From: Desulfurivibrio sp.
GTDB lineage: Bacteria; Desulfobacterota; Desulfobulbia; Desulfobulbales; SURF-16
Direction: 5' to 3'
Assembly: GCA_003605035.1 (NCBI GenBank)
Contig: QZKJ01000107.1
Location: 1-37,752, forward strand
DNA length: 37,752 nucleotides
Shown: piece by piece, positions 1 to 8,448 of the stretch
Numbering within the stretch: the stretch's first letter is position 1
Layout of the letters: the number at the start of each line of letters is the position of its first letter
Made by a program: the position numbers and the translations under genes
Notes under the pieces: generated by a model
Databases searched by the model: none
What the model was told of the DNA's origin: nothing
What the model saw: the letters and a program-made list of their open reading frames with translations, nothing else

Positions 1-98
1 CGTAGCACTGCTACGCTTCCGGGCGATTTCACCACTCATCCTTGCCCAGAATATTTTTCTCTCGATCTCGCTACGACGTTCATTTTGCAAGAGGCTCT
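1..98 (-). repeat. MITE-like inverted-repeat element, truncated by window edge
   Basis: This is the end of a short dispersed element. It matches the reverse complement of 20394-20491 at 94 of 98 positions by my hand alignment. It ends in the same terminal arm (GTTCATTTTGCAAGAGGCTC at 78-97) and the window starts inside its central hairpin CGTAGCACTGCTACG. The rest of the element lies outside the window. No coding capacity is seen. Confidence 0.85.
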
Positions 99-166
99 AA
101 TGTCTGGACAATACATTGAAACCAGTCATTGTGCTCAAATAAATAACGCTCAAAACAGGAGAAGAC

Positions 167-334
167 ATGAAACTGTGGGTTACGCCCAAAGGCGACCGCT
201 GGCTCTGCGCTGAATGCCAGAAACAATATGAAAAACAGATCGAGGAAGAGAAGTGGCGGGTGGCCTTTGAGAAATGGGAGCCCATGCTGCGCTGCTCGGA
301 TTGCGGCCACAGTGATCTGGATGTCCTTGATTAG
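167..334 (+). CDS. Small zinc-ribbon protein, 55 aa
   Basis: This short gene starts at ATG 167, preceded by AGGAG at 157-161, and ends at TAG 332-334. The product has two CxxC pairs, CAEC near residue 14 and CSDC near residue 43, separated by a charged, probably helical stretch rich in Glu, Lys and Trp. That layout is typical of a small zinc-ribbon or rubredoxin-like knuckle binding one zinc. It lies 41 bp upstream of the Dus gene on the same strand, so the two may be cotranscribed. A role in RNA binding is possible but not shown. The good ribosome binding site, the paired cysteines and the codon use support a real gene. Function is unknown. Confidence 0.72.
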   Translation: MKLWVTPKGDRWLCAECQKQYEKQIEEEKWRVAFEKWEPMLRCSDCGHSDLDVLD

Positions 335-375
335 ACGGCAGGATTTACCAAAGGGTTCAACGGGAATACCGGATC

Positions 376-1356
376 ATGCTGGCAATCCGCAATCTGCGCC
401 TTAATCCGCCGCTGCTGCTGGCGCCCATGGCTGGCCTCACCCATTCCGCTTTCCGTTCCCTGCTGCTGCAGCTGGGCGGGGTAGGGCTTTTTTCCACGGA
501 AATGCTGTCCGCCAGGAGGCTGCCCGTGGAAAATGCGGCCTCCCCCTTTCTGGTCAGCACCGAGGCGGAGCACCCGCTGTCCTATCAGCTGCTGGTTGCG
601 GACAAGGCCCATCTGCCGGCAGCCATTGACAAGGTTCTGCAGCTGGAGGGTGATGCCATTGATCTGAACCTGGGCTGCCCGGCGCCGCGGGTGCGGTATT
701 TCGGCGGCGGCAGCAGGCTGGTCGAGGATACCGATTATCTGCGGCAGCTGGTGGCAGAGGCCCGGGCCCATACCTCCCTGCCGCTCACCGCCAAGATCAG
801 GCTGGGGGAGCAGCTGGATGAAGCCCGCCTGAAAAGTCTCTGCCGGCTGCTGGAAGGGGAGGGGATTGATCTGCTCACCGTGCATGCCCGGCTGCGCAAA
901 GAACCGTTCAGCCGCAAGCCGCGCTGGGAATGGGTAGGCAAGGTGAAGAACTGGCTGTCCATCCCGGTGGTGGCCAATGGCGGCATCTTCAGCGTCGAGG
1001 ACGGCCGCCGCTGCCTCGCGCTTTCCGGCGCCGACGGCCTGATGCTCGGCCGGGGCGCGGCGATCAGACCCTGGCTCTTTCATGAAATCGCCTCCCAGCT
1101 TTACGCGATCGACCTGCCGCCTCTGACCATTGACCGGCCGGCCATTTATTTTTCCTTTATCGACCAGCTTGAAGAACGTTTCCGGCCGGAGCGCCGCCTG
1201 GGCCGGCTGAAGGAGTTCACCCATTACTTCAGCAGGACCTATCCTTTCGGGCTGTGGCTTGCCTCGGCGGTGCAGACCAGCAGCAGCGTTGCCGAGGCCA
1301 GGGAACGGGCCGCCGATTTCTTCTCCCGCAACGAGGCCCAGCCGATTCCAGCCTGA
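376..1356 (+). CDS. tRNA-dihydrouridine synthase, DusC-like
   Basis: Predicted FMN- and NADPH-dependent reductase that converts specific uridines in tRNA to dihydrouridine in the cytoplasm. The 326-aa length fits the family. An N-terminal FMN-binding TIM-barrel start reads LAPMAGLTHSAFR (15-27). The catalytic cysteine is C101 in DLNLGCPAPRV, followed by a GGGSRL stretch that resembles DusC more than DusA or DusB. K140 in LTAKIRLG and H170 in TVHARLRKE match conserved FMN/substrate residues. PVVANGGI and GLMLGRGA are the phosphate-binding segments. The C-terminal part is the helical tRNA-binding domain. Family assignment is firm; the DusC subgroup is tentative, and the target uridine cannot be read from sequence. 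Confidence 0.93.
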   Translation: MLAIRNLRLNPPLLLAPMAGLTHSAFRSLLLQLGGVGLFSTEMLSARRLPVENAASPFLVSTEAEHPLSYQLLVADKAHLPAAIDKVLQLEGDAIDLNLGCPAPRVRYFGGGSRLVEDTDYLRQLVAEARAHTSLPLTAKIRLGEQLDEARLKSLCRLLEGEGIDLLTVHARLRKEPFSRKPRWEWVGKVKNWLSIPVVANGGIFSVEDGRRCLALSGADGLMLGRGAAIRPWLFHEIASQLYAIDLPPLTIDRPAIYFSFIDQLEERFRPERRLGRLKEFTHYFSRTYPFGLWLASAVQTSSSVAEARERAADFFSRNEAQPIPA

Positions 1357-1783
1357 CCGGCAGGGCAGCCAGGCAACCCCCCACCAAGGCCGATCTCGCT
1401 TTGGCGCCCGGAAACATCCGGGCCGCCTCCTGCGCTGCTTGCCCCCGGTTTTTCGGGCAAGTCAAATGGTGAGACATTTTTTGCTGCGGCAGGCAGAAAA
1501 TTGCGAACAAAATTTTTCGATCAGCCCTCATAAATACTACACCGTGGGACTTCTCCCGCCCGGCCCGCAGGCAGCGTCTTCTGCATTTTTTTGCCGGCAC
1601 CGTTTTGCCTTCTCCAGCCACGTTGCCGCATAACGAAGCAGGAGCAAAGACAAAATTTACCATTGCCGCGGGAATTAGTTGTTTCGCCAGCCTGTTTTAT
1701 GCTATTTAAGAACAAAGGCTTTCTCTGCCCCGGCCTTGCAGTTGGGTAATTAAATAATTTTCCCCTCAGTACACGAGCAAATT
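1357..1783. other. Intergenic region with two hairpins, no gene seen
   Basis: This 427-bp gap has no convincing coding frame. Two perfect 7-bp stems are visible: GCCCGGA/TCCGGGC at 1406-1423 and CTTGCCC/GGGCAAG at 1438-1461. Neither is followed by a clear T-run, so they are only weak terminator candidates for the Dus gene. The last 100 bp turn AT-rich and probably hold the promoter of the L,D-transpeptidase gene, though no strong hexamer pair stands out. Confidence 0.5.
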
Positions 1784-2563
1784 ATGAGAATACTCAAGCG
1801 AACCTGTCTGCTGTCCCTCCTCACCGCACTCTTTGCCTGTCTTGCATTTTTGCCTGCCCAGGCGGAAATCCTGACCAGTGCAACATCGCTGTACGTCTGC
1901 CAGAAGGTTGCCCCCCTGCTGGAGACGGAGCTGGACGAACTGGGCGTTGACCTCGGCAACCCGATTTTCATCAGGATCTTCAAGGAGTCCCGTGAGCTGG
2001 AATTGTGGGTGCAGCAGGACGAGGAATACAGACTCTTCAAGACCTATGCAATCTGCAATTTATCGGGAAAGCTGGGGCCTAAGCTCAGGGAAGGGGACGA
2101 ACAGGGCCCGGAAGGTTTTTATGCAGTCAGTGAACGTCAGCTTAATCCCAACAGCCAGTATCATCTCTCCTTTGACATCGGCTATCCCAACACCTACGAC
2201 AAACTGCACGGCAGAACCGGCAGCGCCCTGATGATTCACGGCGATTGTATCTCCGTCGGCTGCTTCGCCATGACGGACAGCAGGATCGAAGAAATATACA
2301 CCCTGGCCCAGGAGGCCCTGCGCAACGGGCAGGGATTTTTCCGGGTCCATATCTTCCCCTTCAGAATGACCGAGGCGAACATGAAAAAACACAGGAAATC
2401 CAAGTGGTTCAGCTTCTGGCAAAACCTGAAGGAGGGATACGACTATTTCGAGCAGACCAAAATGCCGCCGCAGATCAATGTGAAGGGCAAACGCTATGTC
2501 TGCGAACCCGACTACACGGAAACCGCCGGAAACCAGCGCAGGATCAATCAGATCTATAATTAG
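1784..2563 (+). CDS. Periplasmic L,D-transpeptidase family protein (YafK/DpaA type)
   Basis: Predicted exported 259-aa protein with a YkuD catalytic domain. Such enzymes form or cut 3-3 or lipoprotein links in peptidoglycan; E. coli YafK (DpaA) detaches Braun lipoprotein from murein. Residues 1-27 form a signal peptide ending in LPAQA. The YkuD core runs from about residue 60 to 195 and carries the signature HGDCISVGCFAMTD with H152 and catalytic C160. The motif and the tail after it fit the YafK branch better than the LdtA-E branch. The ribosome binding site is weak (ACGAGC), but the signal peptide supports this ATG. Substrate is unproven. Confidence 0.9.
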   Translation: MRILKRTCLLSLLTALFACLAFLPAQAEILTSATSLYVCQKVAPLLETELDELGVDLGNPIFIRIFKESRELELWVQQDEEYRLFKTYAICNLSGKLGPKLREGDEQGPEGFYAVSERQLNPNSQYHLSFDIGYPNTYDKLHGRTGSALMIHGDCISVGCFAMTDSRIEEIYTLAQEALRNGQGFFRVHIFPFRMTEANMKKHRKSKWFSFWQNLKEGYDYFEQTKMPPQINVKGKRYVCEPDYTETAGNQRRINQIYN

Positions 2564-2612
2564 GGGCCGTTATGAATAAACATCCCTTTGGCGGCTGTTT
2601 CGTTACGGCCCC
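2563..2612. other. Hairpin just after the L,D-transpeptidase gene
   Basis: GGGGCCGT at 2563-2570 pairs perfectly with ACGGCCCC at 2605-2612 across a long loop. It begins in the stop codon and lacks a T-run, so it may be a weak, Rho-assisted end or an mRNA-stabilising stem between the convergent genes. Confidence 0.35.
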
Positions 2613-2706
2613 TTATGCCGTCTGCAGCATTTCGATGTAACAGTCATTTTTGAACAACGGCTTAGCCTGACGCCCTGATCCGGCCCGCTTTCCCGTGCCG
2701 GCAGCT

Positions 2707-5133
2707 TCAGCGATCCTCCTGGAAAGACCGCAGCCAGCACTTCCGTTTCCCGAGAATTTTATACAGCATGGCCGGCAGTTCGCCGGGCAGCTGATAATCC
2801 TTATCCGCGTCCTCCTGGAAGATGAAGGCGGTCTTGCGGTCCATATCCTGCCAGGTCGGAATTTGCGGTTCCATAGCGACTGTCTCAAAAAGAAACCAGT
2901 TATACAGATTGTTAATGGTGGTTTTGCCCGCCCCGAGACTTCCCAGCATGTCCAGCTTGTTGCAGAAGGCCAGGGTAAGATCCGAGTAAATCTTGATGCC
3001 GCCGCAGGCCCCTATACTGAGAAAACGCTTTTTGGCGCTCAGCTCCTCAGGGCTGACCCGCTCGGATTTGACCAGATTCCGCAGGGGATCGAGAATATGA
3101 TCATTCAGCCAGTAACTGTGCCCGCGGGGGGCATACATCTCATGGCCATCCTGGATAAACTGCTCCAGCAGTCTCTGTTGGGTTTCGGCGTTATAAAAAA
3201 CGCAGATGCTGTGCGAGATCTGCACCTTGTTGACGTTTTTCACAAAATCAACAACCAGCGGGTTTTCCCTGAGAAAGCGGGCAAGGCGTTCCAGACTGCC
3301 GCTCTGCCTGCGGCTAACCGGCATGAGCAGCCCCGCCAGTTGCTCGCCGACAAAACCGCTGAGCTGACTTGCCCTGAACCGGGTGCTCGGCCGGGGCAGA
3401 TACCCTTTGCTCAACAGCAGATGGCCAAAGGCAATCAATGAACTGCGGCCATCATCATCGCCGTGAAAAACGGACAGGCTGCTCAGCGTCCCGTCCTCCA
3501 GCCATTCGGCAAACGGGGTTCTGATGTAGCGGGCCAGGGGGGGCGCATGATGTTCGGCCAGCAGTTCCCTGATGCGCGCCCCATTTGCAGCACCCAGCAC
3601 TTTTGGCTTGCCTTCCAGGTAATATTGCAGGATGGTTCTGATCTGCTGGGCAAAAACAGTGGCATCCCCGGCATGGGCAATCATCCGGTCAACCAGAAAA
3701 ATACGGGTGACCGGCAGCAGGCCATCCAGCAGTTTTTCAAAGGTGGCGGCAAAAAGCACCAGACTGTTCTCATCCTTGAATGCTGAAGCGGTGACCAGCT
3801 CGATAATGTCTTCCTGCCCCTGCACCTCAGGCGGAAGAAACATGGCCAGCCTGGCCTTCAGGGACAGGCTGGAAACAAAGTTGGCCACATTGACATTTTC
3901 CGGATCAACCGCCTGCATGAAATGCAGCAGACTGCCCTGATAGCCGGCGCTGATTCTTTTTTGCAGCTCCGGAATGAGGATAACACGAAACGAGCTGTCA
4001 TAGAGGATGGAAACCCTGGTCAGCACGGCATAAATATTGGCGGTGCTGAGCCGTTTGGCCGACTCCTTGCGGGCGAAAGCGGTCGCCTCGCGCAGGCAGG
4101 CGATCGCGCCGGACTTATCCCGTTTTTTCGCCAGGCTGGCAAACCTGCCAGCAAAGCGGCTTCTGGTCTCCGGCGGGAAGCGGGTAAAAAAAGCACCCAG
4201 TTGCGAGAAGGAAAATGCGGCCAGCTGCCCATCCGAAATCTCGGTGCCCTCCTGGTTGGTGACGGAGTGGAGATTATTGAGCACCAGCACAATATGCTCC
4301 GAGGCATCAAGGTATGCCTTCAGCAGAGTCGTTTTTTCCCCGGGCGAGAGCAATGCATAGTCGGCATCATGCTCTGTTTCCGGTTTCAGGAAATAACCGG
4401 TCAGCCAGGCGTGCGCCCTGGCAGCGGTCATTTCAGGCAGGGCCAGCAAAGCCTTGACGGTCAGGATGTTGTCAGAGCTGATCATGCTGATGACGGCCAT
4501 ATTCATCAGCGCCTCCTGCACCGAGATCCCGGCAATCCTGCTGTTGGCCTCCACCGCCTGGCACTGCTCCCGGGAAAGCGGTCTGATCATGGTCAATCCC
4601 TGCATCACGTTGTCATCCGTATGGCCATTGATCTCAAAATAGGCCTTGGCCGCCCAGCGGGCCGGGTCATTCATTGCACCCAGCAGCTGGAGGGCGGACA
4701 GGGCCCGGGCAGGTTGCAGAGAGGCATTGCGGCACAGACTCACCCCGGCCCAGACGGATACGTAATCCAGCCCTTTTATTTCCTCCAGGGCCTGCCGGGC
4801 GAGCGGCAGATCAACCCCGGGCAGCAGGCAGAACTGTTCAAAAAGAAGAAGATGCTCATAGTTGATCGGCTCGCCGCTGAGGCCTGGCAGCAGTTTGAGG
4901 GCCTCGACAGCGGTCATGCCGGGCAGGGCGCATAAGGCCCTGAAGACCCTCATGTTGGTATAATCAAGTTTTTCAATGAGTTTCTTACTGCTTTCCAGTT
5001 GTGCGTCCGTAACCCCGGCAACCTTGCCCAGCACCTCCAGGGTCCGCTCCACGGCGCCCCCCGCCGTCACCGGAGCGGCAAGGGAGAGGAGCAGTGCAAC
5101 CGTTACCAGCGATTTCAACAGCAATAACAGCAT
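2707..5133 (-). CDS. Exported protein of unknown function with possible C-terminal His/Cys (caspase-like) dyad
   Basis: Large exported protein, not assigned to a known family. I chose ATG 5133 because AGGTGG lies 9 nt upstream (5143-5148) and the protein then begins directly with a signal peptide (LLLLLKSLVTVALLLSLAAP). The frame is open to 5217, and ATG 5142 is a second option. The bulk is helical, with Leu/Ala-rich segments and repeated Leu-Pro-Gly turns (LPGM, LPGL, LPGV) that suggest a solenoid. Near the end, RGHSY (H700, numbering from 5217) and LSIGACGG (C738) are spaced and flanked like the His/Cys dyad of clan CD peptidases (caspases, gingipains). A GSLGAGKT string at 759-766 fits Walker A but is probably chance. 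Protease activity is inference only. Confidence 0.8.
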   Translation of the reverse strand: MLLLLLKSLVTVALLLSLAAPVTAGGAVERTLEVLGKVAGVTDAQLESSKKLIEKLDYTNMRVFRALCALPGMTAVEALKLLPGLSGEPINYEHLLLFEQFCLLPGVDLPLARQALEEIKGLDYVSVWAGVSLCRNASLQPARALSALQLLGAMNDPARWAAKAYFEINGHTDDNVMQGLTMIRPLSREQCQAVEANSRIAGISVQEALMNMAVISMISSDNILTVKALLALPEMTAARAHAWLTGYFLKPETEHDADYALLSPGEKTTLLKAYLDASEHIVLVLNNLHSVTNQEGTEISDGQLAAFSFSQLGAFFTRFPPETRSRFAGRFASLAKKRDKSGAIACLREATAFARKESAKRLSTANIYAVLTRVSILYDSSFRVILIPELQKRISAGYQGSLLHFMQAVDPENVNVANFVSSLSLKARLAMFLPPEVQGQEDIIELVTASAFKDENSLVLFAATFEKLLDGLLPVTRIFLVDRMIAHAGDATVFAQQIRTILQYYLEGKPKVLGAANGARIRELLAEHHAPPLARYIRTPFAEWLEDGTLSSLSVFHGDDDGRSSLIAFGHLLLSKGYLPRPSTRFRASQLSGFVGEQLAGLLMPVSRRQSGSLERLARFLRENPLVVDFVKNVNKVQISHSICVFYNAETQQRLLEQFIQDGHEMYAPRGHSYWLNDHILDPLRNLVKSERVSPEELSAKKRFLSIGACGGIKIYSDLTLAFCNKLDMLGSLGAGKTTINNLYNWFLFETVAMEPQIPTWQDMDRKTAFIFQEDADKDYQLPGELPAMLYKILGKRKCWLRSFQEDR

Positions 5134-5621
5134 GATGGGCATCCACCTGTCATTGCCTGCCGGAGGACGGCAAACAGGAAAGCAATTCCTGAAGGTATCG
5201 TGGGTAGTCTTTATCATCCCTTCTTTACTGGGCTGGCCCCGATTTCCCGGCAGCAGTTTTAATGAGAAAAATCATTATTACAATGTGACACATTCCCTGA
5301 ATAATTCAACCGTATATTCCCCGAATATTCCCCGAGCTTTCAGCCGTTTCAGACGGGAATTCTGCCAAAAAGGTTATAAATCAAAAACAGCACAGTTACA
5401 ACATGATGGCCAGGCCTGACCGACAGCCGCCAGCCATTCCCCGCCAAAATCAAGAGAATTCCAGGGAACCATCCGCTTACCGTTCACGTGTATAAGAAAT
5501 AAAGAGAATTGTTTGCAAACAGGAGCAACTATTTCTGCGTGACAATTTGCCACATTTCCTTTTTTGCAAAAACACTTTAATTACTATTTAAAAAAACAGC
5601 CACTCATCAGGAATAAACCGT
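5134..5621. other. Divergent intergenic region with tandem 11-bp repeats
   Basis: This AT-rich gap lies between the divergent large exported-protein gene and the PilZ gene. It holds two exact head-to-tail copies of ATATTCCCCGA (5314-5324 and 5325-5335), one helical turn apart, which could be a regulator site. GACAATTTGCCACA at 5541-5554 also occurs at 20111-20124. No further gene is seen. Confidence 0.55.
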
Positions 5622-6023
5622 ATGCTGGAAAGAAGAAAAAGTCAGAGATTTAAAGTTGACAACGGCCATTTCATTATACATTCGAGAAATGTCGGGAAGA
5701 TTGAAGATATCAGCCTGGGAGGATTATGCTGTTCCTGCATAAACGAGGACTTTGATCCTGCATCAGAGGATAAAATAGATATACGCTGCTTGAAAAATAA
5801 TATCTTTCTGGAAAATCTGGGAATTAATATCCTGGAAACGGAAACAACCAGTGGTGCATCAATTTTTAATGTATTTACCCGGATATGTCATTTGAAATTT
5901 GAGCAGCTAAGCGAATCACAGATGCATCAATTAAACAATTTCATTGTGCAGAACGCCATTGGCAACCGGGATTATTCGCCATTTCAAATGGCCTACCAGG
6001 CCAATCACAATATCCAGCGCTGA
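5622..6023 (+). CDS. PilZ domain protein, predicted c-di-GMP binding
   Basis: Small cytoplasmic protein of 133 aa with a single PilZ domain, which binds cyclic di-GMP and passes the signal to motility, secretion or polysaccharide machinery. The two binding motifs are present: RxxxR as R5-K-S-Q-R9 and DxSxxG as D29-I-S31-L-G-G34. The remainder forms the expected beta-barrel and ends in a short helix. There is no enzymatic output domain and no partner gene next to it, so the target is unknown. It stands alone between a divergent gene and a convergent helicase gene. Codon use is more AT-rich than its neighbours, which could mean transfer or relaxed expression. Confidence 0.88.
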   Translation: MLERRKSQRFKVDNGHFIIHSRNVGKIEDISLGGLCCSCINEDFDPASEDKIDIRCLKNNIFLENLGINILETETTSGASIFNVFTRICHLKFEQLSESQMHQLNNFIVQNAIGNRDYSPFQMAYQANHNIQR

Positions 6024-6070
6024 CCAGTCGCAGCACTGCTCAATTCTCTTCAAGCAATCTCAACAAGCAA

Positions 6071-6100
6071 AAAAAGGGGGCAATTTATGCAATTGCCCCC
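6071..6100 (-). terminator. Intrinsic terminator of the DEAD-box helicase gene
   Basis: A perfect 10-bp stem, GGGGGCAATT/AATTGCCCCC (6076-6085 and 6091-6100), has a 5-nt loop. On the minus strand it is followed by a run of Ts (complement of the A-run ending at 6075). It lies about 45 bp past the helicase stop codon and so ends that transcript. Confidence 0.9.
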
Positions 6101-6145
6101 GTAGTCAACACTTATCCTTTTTCCGCACCAATAAACCGCTGTTCC

Positions 6146-7933
6146 TTATAAATGCCCAAAGGGGAAAGGGGCTGTGGCGTCCCACTGTCTTTTCTTGGAA
6201 GACTTTTTCCCTTTTTCCTTTTTTTGCCCGGTGCTCCCGGCAGGGTTGAGGGGCGCTTTTGCGGCAGGTGCGGCATCGCTTTTGTGCCGCCTGGGCCTGG
6301 CCGCCTCGGAGGCAATGTCAATCGAAACATTCTTCCCGTTAATCATCAGGCCGGCAAAGGCCCTGAGTACGTGGGAAGCAAACCTGCTTTCCGCTTCCAG
6401 CAGGGAAGAATAGTTCATTACCTCAATTTTGCCGATTCTGATGCGCGGGATTGCGGCATTATCATTAATCTGGCCGATGAGCCGCGCCGGGTGCACTCCA
6501 TCTTTTTTGCCCACATTGATGAGAAAGCGGGTGAAGTTTTCGTCGTGGCCGGGCCGGCGGGATTTTTCTTCCCTTTTCGGCCGCACCTCCTGGTTGCGCT
6601 CCCGGTCCGAGATGTTCAGATCCGGGGCATGCTGATACATCGCCAGGATCTTGCTGAACTCTATGGAAAAAAATCGCTTGATCAACTCTTCCCGGTCCAG
6701 GGAGGCCAGCTCGTCCGCTATGGCGCCAAAAAAGGGCTGCAGCTGCTCATGGACGACCTCGACATTTTTGACGCTGTCCACCAGCCGGAAGAGCTGCTTC
6801 CGGCAGATTTCCCGGCCGCCCGGTATGCGTCCCTGCTCAAAAGTCCGCTTGATGATCTTTTCAATTTCCCTGATCTTATGCCTTTCCCGCATATGAATGA
6901 TGGCCACCGAGGTTCCCGTTTTGCCGGCCCGCCCGGTGCGGCCGCTGCGATGGGTATAATTTGCGATTTCATCCGGCAGGTTATAGTTGATGACATGGGT
7001 CAGATCATTGACATCCAGGCCGCGGGCCGCCACATCGGTTGCCACCAGCAGCCGCAGATTCCTGCTGCGGAATTTGCTCATCACCTGATCCCGCTGCGCC
7101 TGGGAAAGATCGCCGTGCAGGGCATCGGCGCCATAGCCATTCTGAATCAGCTGATCCGCGACATCCTTGGTTTCCTGCCGGGTCCGGCAGAAGACGATGG
7201 CATAGATATCAGGGTTCATGTCCACGATCCGCTGCAGGGCCTGAAATCTGTCGCGCGCCTGGACCATGTAATAAATGTGCCGGATGTTCTCTGCTCCGGC
7301 ATTGCGCTGGCCGATGGTGATCTCCAGCGGGCTGTTCATATAGTTGCGGGCGATTTCCGCCACCCCCCTGGGCATGGTGGCGGAAAACAGCAGGGTGCTT
7401 TTGCCGGCAGGGGTATTGGCCAGGATGGCATTCAATTCATCCTGAAAACCCATCTGCAGCATTTCATCCGCCTCATCAAGGATGACCTGGCGGATGGCGG
7501 AGATATCCACCGCCCCCCGCCGGATCAGATCATGCAGCCGCCCCGGTGTTGCCACGATAATCTGGGCGCCGCTGCGCAGTTCCCTGAGCTGCCCGTCAAT
7601 ACTGGCCCCGCCATATACTGCCACCACATGCAGGCCGGGGACATATCTGGCCAGATCGGTGATATCGCCGGCCACCTGCACGCAGAGTTCTCTGGTGGGG
7701 CACAACACCAGGGCCTGGGTCTGCCTGCGGCGCATGTCCGTCAGCTGGATGAGGGGAATGCCAAAGGCCGCCGTCTTGCCGGTGCCGGTCTGGGCCAGAC
7801 CGACCAGATCAGCCTGCCGGGTCAACAGGAGGGGAATGACCTGCTCCTGCACCGAGGTGGCTTCAGTAAAGCCCAACGCTTGAATTCCCTGGAGAATAGT
7901 ATCCTGGACGCCTAATTCTGCAAATGTAGTCAT
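6146..7933 (-). CDS. deaD: DEAD-box ATP-dependent RNA helicase, DeaD/CsdA-like
   Basis: ATP-dependent RNA helicase of 595 aa that remodels structured RNA, in E. coli mainly during ribosome assembly and cold shock. I chose ATG 7933, preceded by AAGAAGAAAAT, because the conserved N-terminal GQ region (FAELGVQDTILQGIQALGF) starts there; the frame stays open to 8101 without family similarity. Motifs are in order: AQTGTGKT (47-54), PTREL, GG, TPGR, DEAD (153-156), SAT, then ARGLD and HRSGRTGRAG in the second RecA domain. A DbpA-type RNA-binding domain sits near residues 470-545, followed by a Lys/Arg-rich tail. The leader carries a terminator at 8108-8150. The gene is monocistronic between its own terminators. 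Confidence 0.95.
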   Translation of the reverse strand: MTTFAELGVQDTILQGIQALGFTEATSVQEQVIPLLLTRQADLVGLAQTGTGKTAAFGIPLIQLTDMRRRQTQALVLCPTRELCVQVAGDITDLARYVPGLHVVAVYGGASIDGQLRELRSGAQIIVATPGRLHDLIRRGAVDISAIRQVILDEADEMLQMGFQDELNAILANTPAGKSTLLFSATMPRGVAEIARNYMNSPLEITIGQRNAGAENIRHIYYMVQARDRFQALQRIVDMNPDIYAIVFCRTRQETKDVADQLIQNGYGADALHGDLSQAQRDQVMSKFRSRNLRLLVATDVAARGLDVNDLTHVINYNLPDEIANYTHRSGRTGRAGKTGTSVAIIHMRERHKIREIEKIIKRTFEQGRIPGGREICRKQLFRLVDSVKNVEVVHEQLQPFFGAIADELASLDREELIKRFFSIEFSKILAMYQHAPDLNISDRERNQEVRPKREEKSRRPGHDENFTRFLINVGKKDGVHPARLIGQINDNAAIPRIRIGKIEVMNYSSLLEAESRFASHVLRAFAGLMINGKNVSIDIASEAARPRRHKSDAAPAAKAPLNPAGSTGQKKEKGKKSSKKRQWDATAPFPFGHL

Positions 7934-8107
7934 ATTTTCTTCTTTGATAGAGATTTGCAGGGCACGAGGATCTTTCCGGCACTGCTTAAAAAGCCCTGCG
8001 CTCTGCAGGGACGAACGTGCCCGACCGCGGAGCCATGAAAAAGCTCCCTCCTGCTGCCGGCAAAAACCACGGATAAGCAGGCAGATCGGATGACGCGACA
8101 AAAAGCA

Positions 8108-8150
8108 AAAAAAAACCGCACTGCCTCGGCTTTTGAGGATTGTGCGGTTA
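8108..8150 (-). terminator. Terminator inside the helicase 5' leader (possible attenuator)
   Basis: On the minus strand AACCGCAC/GTGCGGTT (8115-8122 and 8143-8150) forms an outer stem enclosing CCTC/GAGG, followed directly by a run of about nine Ts. No minus-strand gene lies upstream of it: 8151-8448 is the divergent gap before the cytochrome gene. It therefore sits between the probable promoter at 8192-8219 and the helicase start at 7933, where it could stop transcripts after about 75 nt. Confidence 0.75.
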
Positions 8151-8191
8151 ACTTTTCTGGTATGGTTAATACTTCAAACAGTCACAGCTCA

Positions 8192-8219
8192 GTATAGAAT
8201 GATCTCTATACCACACAAG
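8192..8219 (-). promoter_or_regulatory. Candidate helicase promoter overlapping a palindrome
   Basis: On the minus strand TTGTGT (8214-8219), a 16-nt spacer and TATACT (8192-8197) resemble a sigma-70 promoter. A perfect 7-bp inverted repeat, GTATAGA/TCTATAC at 8193-8199 and 8206-8212, covers the spacer and -10, so a bound regulator could block it. Confidence 0.5.
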
Positions 8220-8448
8220 CCGGGAAAACAAAATGTTTTTTTATCCGCACCCGGACAATTTCGATAATGATAGTTATCTCGTTGGCGCCCAGCGGCAGCA
8301 GCAAGCAGGCTGCATGATCTTTTCACAGGATAGGCCGGGAAAAGTACCTAGCTGCTGCATCTTTTGCTTGACCCCGGGCAAGACCGCATCTTAAAACAAG
8401 AATAAGAATGAAAACTGATCTTCACGAAATAAGGCCGAAAGGAGAAAA

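Noticed and set aside
2917-2943. Walker A-like GSLGAGKT in the exported protein's C-terminus
   Set aside because: It fits the pattern but has no Walker B, the protein has a signal peptide, and the string lies just after the candidate catalytic Cys where related protease families have a Gly/Thr-rich loop. Chance match.
6152-7915. Long plus-strand frame (587 codons) opposite the DEAD-box helicase
   Set aside because: Shadow of the helicase gene; no ribosome binding site or domain.
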